A DNA stretch of 64,000 nucleotides from Bacillota bacterium (GTDB lineage: Bacteria > Bacillota_A > Clostridia > Christensenellales > Aristaeellaceae): assembly GCA_023421735.1 (NCBI GenBank), contig JAEZSP010000037.1, positions 34,785-98,784 of the forward strand, written 5' to 3'. Numbering within the stretch: the stretch's first letter is position 1; every line of letters starts with the position of its first letter. The notes under the pieces are model-generated. The model was not told where the DNA came from. It worked only from the letters and a program-made list of their open reading frames with translations, and made no database searches. A program made the translations under genes and the position numbers. Of the stretch, positions 61,893 to 64,000 are shown piece after piece.

Positions 61893-62192
61893 CTACCAAC
61901 TACGTATCTTTGACGGATGCCTTACAGCCCCCTTGATTTATCAATAAAATCAAGGGGGCTGATGTATTTTGGAGCTTTAAAATCACCTTATCGCAACCGA
62001 TCAAAAACGAGCTGAAATCGCTAGATATGCAAATGAAGATGCAAGTCAGAACACATGTTCTAGACGTAAAAATCACCCAAATTGGATCTGCTTCGAATGC
62101 TACCCTAAACGTGCACTGCCAAAACCATTTCCGTTGACAAACCATTTAGCCTTATTCAGCATAAGATTAGATAGGTTGAAGGGGATGGTTCC
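61893..62192. other. AT-rich junction region without an intact gene
   Basis: Base composition drops sharply here compared with all of the DNA to the left. A perfect 14-pair hairpin AGCCCCCTTGATTT / AAATCAAGGGGGCT lies at 61926-61960. An open frame without a start codon runs from 61937 to 62137 on the plus strand and ends VDVKITQIG-like text (LDVKITQIGSASNATLNVHC), perhaps the tail of a decayed gene. TTGACA at 62134 may be a -35 box for the next gene, but no -10 box lies at normal spacing. Confidence 0.5.
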
Positions 62193-62594
62193 ATGCCTGT
62201 TAACAAGTGCCCACGCAGAAAATATAAAATCCGCGCGACAGCCTGCTTACCTCTCATGGTCGTTCCATATTCGAAGGCAGGAAAAACGCATGTCTACTGC
62301 TGCGGTATACCGGAGGTGCTCCTGGATAACCGGAATTGCCGGGACATAGCAGACGGAGACTGCAATTACATCATTCGGCAGCACATGTGCGTGGATATCC
62401 CGGTTCGGATCGGTGCATCCGCCCTCGCTGATGATCCATATATAATATGTCATGGTTGCAGTAGATGTAATGAAAGTAATGGAGGAGAAAACGATGAGTT
62501 GTTATTCGAGTGCAGCGCGCAGTGCGATCCGCAGTGCATGCAACACGACGATAAATTACGCGAGCGTTCCGGGAGATGTGATCCTCCCATTTGA
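62193..62594 (+). CDS. Cys-rich protein with one CCG-type domain
   Basis: A 133-residue protein of unknown function. Residues 17-90 read ACLPLMVVPYSKAGKTHVYCCGIPEV, then DGDCNYIIRQHMCVDIPVRIGASAL, aligning with the C-terminal domain of the next protein (VCVPVTVTPFASVGDTTTYCCGDPV and GTCTFTITQELCIAVPVVFGATAAV). No signal peptide. The last ~35 residues have no counterpart and overlap the next gene by 101 bases in another frame, so the original stop may have been lost. AAGGGGATGG precedes the ATG. Base use is unlike the chromosome to the left. Confidence 0.65.
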   Translation: MPVNKCPRRKYKIRATACLPLMVVPYSKAGKTHVYCCGIPEVLLDNRNCRDIADGDCNYIIRQHMCVDIPVRIGASALADDPYIICHGCSRCNESNGGENDELLFECSAQCDPQCMQHDDKLRERSGRCDPPI

Positions 62595-63318
62595 GTTTAC
62601 CTTGGACCCAAGCTCGATTTTGTATCCGGCCCCTGGACAAAATCAACAATTTATCTATACAGTCACAGGAAATGGAGAAGATACGAGCGAATATGCCGAT
62701 CTGAGTCACTTTCTGCTTGTTGTCTGCTCTGATATCACTGAAGAAACGCTTCAAAACGTCACCGTTACGATCGATGGTGTTCCTCAGAATGTTATCATTG
62801 GTACGAACGTGGAAGTCCTTCCGCCAAGTAACCCAGACAACCAGACCGGATGCCCAGGTTTGAAATTTGACTTTGGGCTAAATAAAGTTACCGGGGTAAT
62901 GGTCGTTAGCTTTGAATTGACCACAACACACGCGATCGGACCGGTTGCGGTCTGTGTCTATGGAGGTCAGACTTCTCATAACAACCTAACGATGTGCGGC
63001 CCTGTTTGTGGCGAGGTTGAGACCACCTGCCCCGCTGTTGGTTACCAGCGCGCCAGCGTGTGCGTTCCCGTGACGGTTACACCGTTTGCGAGCGTCGGTG
63101 ACACCACAACATATTGCTGCGGTGATCCCGTTATCACGAATGGCCTATCCGTCTGTGCAGGTGAAACACGAGGCACATGTACGTTCACCATCACCCAAGA
63201 GCTTTGCATCGCTGTGCCTGTCGTATTCGGTGCGACCGCAGCCGTAGGTGATTATACGGTTCAATGTGAAGCCGTCGGCCACGCTTCCACATGCTCGGAC
63301 TGCCAAAACACTCCGTAG
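62494..63318 (+). CDS. Cys-rich two-domain protein of unknown function
   Basis: A 274-residue protein. After SCYSSAARSAIRSACNTTINY comes a beta-rich N-terminal domain (about 20-165, few Cys, Thr/Val-rich), then the conserved Cys-rich domain (about 175-262) with CVPVTVTPF, TYCCGDPVI, CTFTITQELCIAVPVVFGA and VGDYTVQC. The C-terminus is CSDCQNTP. Proteins with this CCG-type repeat occur in spore-forming Firmicutes and I suspect a surface or spore-coat role, but this is not established. The ATG at 62494 follows GGAGGAGA; an in-frame ATG at 62452 has no site. The even Cys pairs suggest disulfides or metal binding. Confidence 0.75.
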   Translation: MSCYSSAARSAIRSACNTTINYASVPGDVILPFEFTLDPSSILYPAPGQNQQFIYTVTGNGEDTSEYADLSHFLLVVCSDITEETLQNVTVTIDGVPQNVIIGTNVEVLPPSNPDNQTGCPGLKFDFGLNKVTGVMVVSFELTTTHAIGPVAVCVYGGQTSHNNLTMCGPVCGEVETTCPAVGYQRASVCVPVTVTPFASVGDTTTYCCGDPVITNGLSVCAGETRGTCTFTITQELCIAVPVVFGATAAVGDYTVQCEAVGHASTCSDCQNTP

Positions 63319-63320
63319 CT

Positions 63321-63974
63321 TCAGCACACAACTTCCCACCAGTCCTCCTTCGCGCCACATTCCGGGAGGTAATCGGCGTCGTGTTCGAGCAGGAGCAGTT
63401 TCATGCGGCGCACATCGCCGTTCTTGTCCCCATAGGAGAGCGTGGGTGTGTCGTCCTGCTCCGCGCCTACAAACGTCAGCATGGACGCAGGGAGCCGCCC
63501 GGCCTTCGACCAGCCGCAGGCGGAGACAACCGTGAGCACGACGCTGTGTGCGAAGCCTCGCGCCTCAATAGCCTTGCTGCCGCCGATGTAGATGTCGATA
63601 TGCCCGTTCTTCCAGAGCACAAGACCGGGAATATCCGGCATCTTCGAGACGGGCCATGTCTGAGCGCAGAGCGCGATCATGCCATTCGCGGAGGTGTCCG
63701 GGCAGTTGTTCGACTGGTAGCGGTTCGGGCCGCTCCCGCCGTTCGTCCAGAAGAAACCCTTGATGAGCCCCACGCAGTCGCACACCATCTTCCCCTGTGC
63801 GATGTGCTGCTTGTAGGTCGCCATGCGCCCGGTCGTGTAGTGTGCGGGGTACTGTTTCGCCTTGCGCGCAAGTAGCGATTCCGTGGCATCGTACCATACC
63901 GTGCCATACCAGTATTTCGCCCCCATGTCCTTCGCGCGCTTCGCAAATTCCACCAGTTGCAGGTTCGTAAGCAT
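63321..63974 (-). CDS. NlpC/P60-type phage endolysin
   Basis: A 217-residue peptidoglycan hydrolase. The catalytic Cys is C67 in MVCDCVGLIKGFFWTN and the His is H125 in KNGHIDIYIGG, the order of NlpC/P60 amidases and peptidases. The N-terminal LVEFAKRAKDMGAKYWYGTVWYDAT is typical of lysins in clostridial prophages. No signal peptide, as expected for a holin-dependent lysin. AAAGGTGG precedes the ATG. It ends 2 bases from the Cys-rich gene, convergent with it. The gene suggests that prophage genes continue to the right of the window. Confidence 0.85.
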   Translation of the reverse strand: MLTNLQLVEFAKRAKDMGAKYWYGTVWYDATESLLARKAKQYPAHYTTGRMATYKQHIAQGKMVCDCVGLIKGFFWTNGGSGPNRYQSNNCPDTSANGMIALCAQTWPVSKMPDIPGLVLWKNGHIDIYIGGSKAIEARGFAHSVVLTVVSACGWSKAGRLPASMLTFVGAEQDDTPTLSYGDKNGDVRRMKLLLLEHDADYLPECGAKEDWWEVVC

Positions 63975-64000
63975 TTGTGTTCCACCTTTCCGCCCGGTTT

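Noticed and set aside
61900..62145. 81-codon minus-strand frame in AT-rich DNA
   Set aside because: No ribosome site, Cys/Ile-rich translation without pattern, and it crosses a 14-pair hairpin.
1..64000. tRNA, rRNA, CRISPR arrays, insertion sequences
   Set aside because: I saw no cloverleaf-like genes, no regularly spaced repeats and no transposase genes. A covariance scan could still find a small RNA that I missed.

Overview
The window looks like a chromosomal segment of an anaerobic, fermentative, GC-rich Firmicute of the class Clostridia. The evidence is an [FeFe]-hydrogenase operon of the NAD-linked (HydB/HydA) type, two tRNA-sensing T-box leaders, the rpmH-rnpA-yidD-yidC-jag cluster, several TTG starts placed behind strong AGGAGG-type ribosome sites, and many near-consensus sigma-A promoters (TTGACA-17-TATAAT). 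The genus cannot be named from this sequence. No rRNA, tRNA, IS element or CRISPR array was seen.

Layout. 1-4.5 kb: end of a hydrogenase operon (HATPase, [2Fe-2S] protein, HydB, HydA). 4.6-9 kb: GH2 glycosidase, secreted DUF4309 protein, two-domain class II aldolase. 9.2-13.4 kb (minus): an operon of acyl-CoA ligase, MFS carrier and uroporphyrinogen-decarboxylase-like protein behind a T-box whose specifier reads as Tyr (UAC). 13.5-17.3 kb (minus): two Wzz/BY-kinase fusions and an Ig-like membrane protein. 17.4-28.3 kb (plus): pyrG, glmS, purB, purA, an ABC-F ATPase split by a -1 frameshift, a nucleotide-sugar dehydrogenase and a secreted lipase-like protein. 28.5-36.6 kb: peptide-binding protein, lytic transglycosylase, coaE and polA, then a DinG-type helicase with an N-terminal nuclease-like domain. 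36.7-43.8 kb (plus): MBL hydrolase, VOC protein and manA; metY behind a leader-peptide attenuator; a complete ECF transporter behind a Trp-type T-box.

43.9-50.9 kb: DUF975, YbjQ and FucU proteins (minus), then parA, parB, an MFS carrier, a CBM9-like protein, an LCP protein and an rRNA/tRNA methyltransferase. 51-55.5 kb: a sugar ABC transporter (binding protein, double ATPase, permease with a large extra extracytoplasmic domain). 55.6-58.3 kb: rpmH, rnpA, yidD, yidC, jag. 58.6-61.8 kb: an unrecognised protein, a PH-domain protein, two tandem GNAT acetyltransferases and a VanX-like dipeptidase. 61.8-64 kb: an abrupt change to lower-GC DNA, with a truncated acetyltransferase remnant, two related Cys-rich proteins and a phage-type NlpC/P60 lysin. 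This is probably the edge of a prophage or another acquired block.

The most interesting signals are regulatory or architectural: a Tyr T-box on an acyl-CoA-ligase operon, a 24-codon leader ORF with mutually exclusive hairpins before metY, a T TTT TTG slippery heptamer with an adjacent stem-loop exactly at the ABC-F frame break, the permease fusion, and the Cys-rich protein pair at the acquired end.
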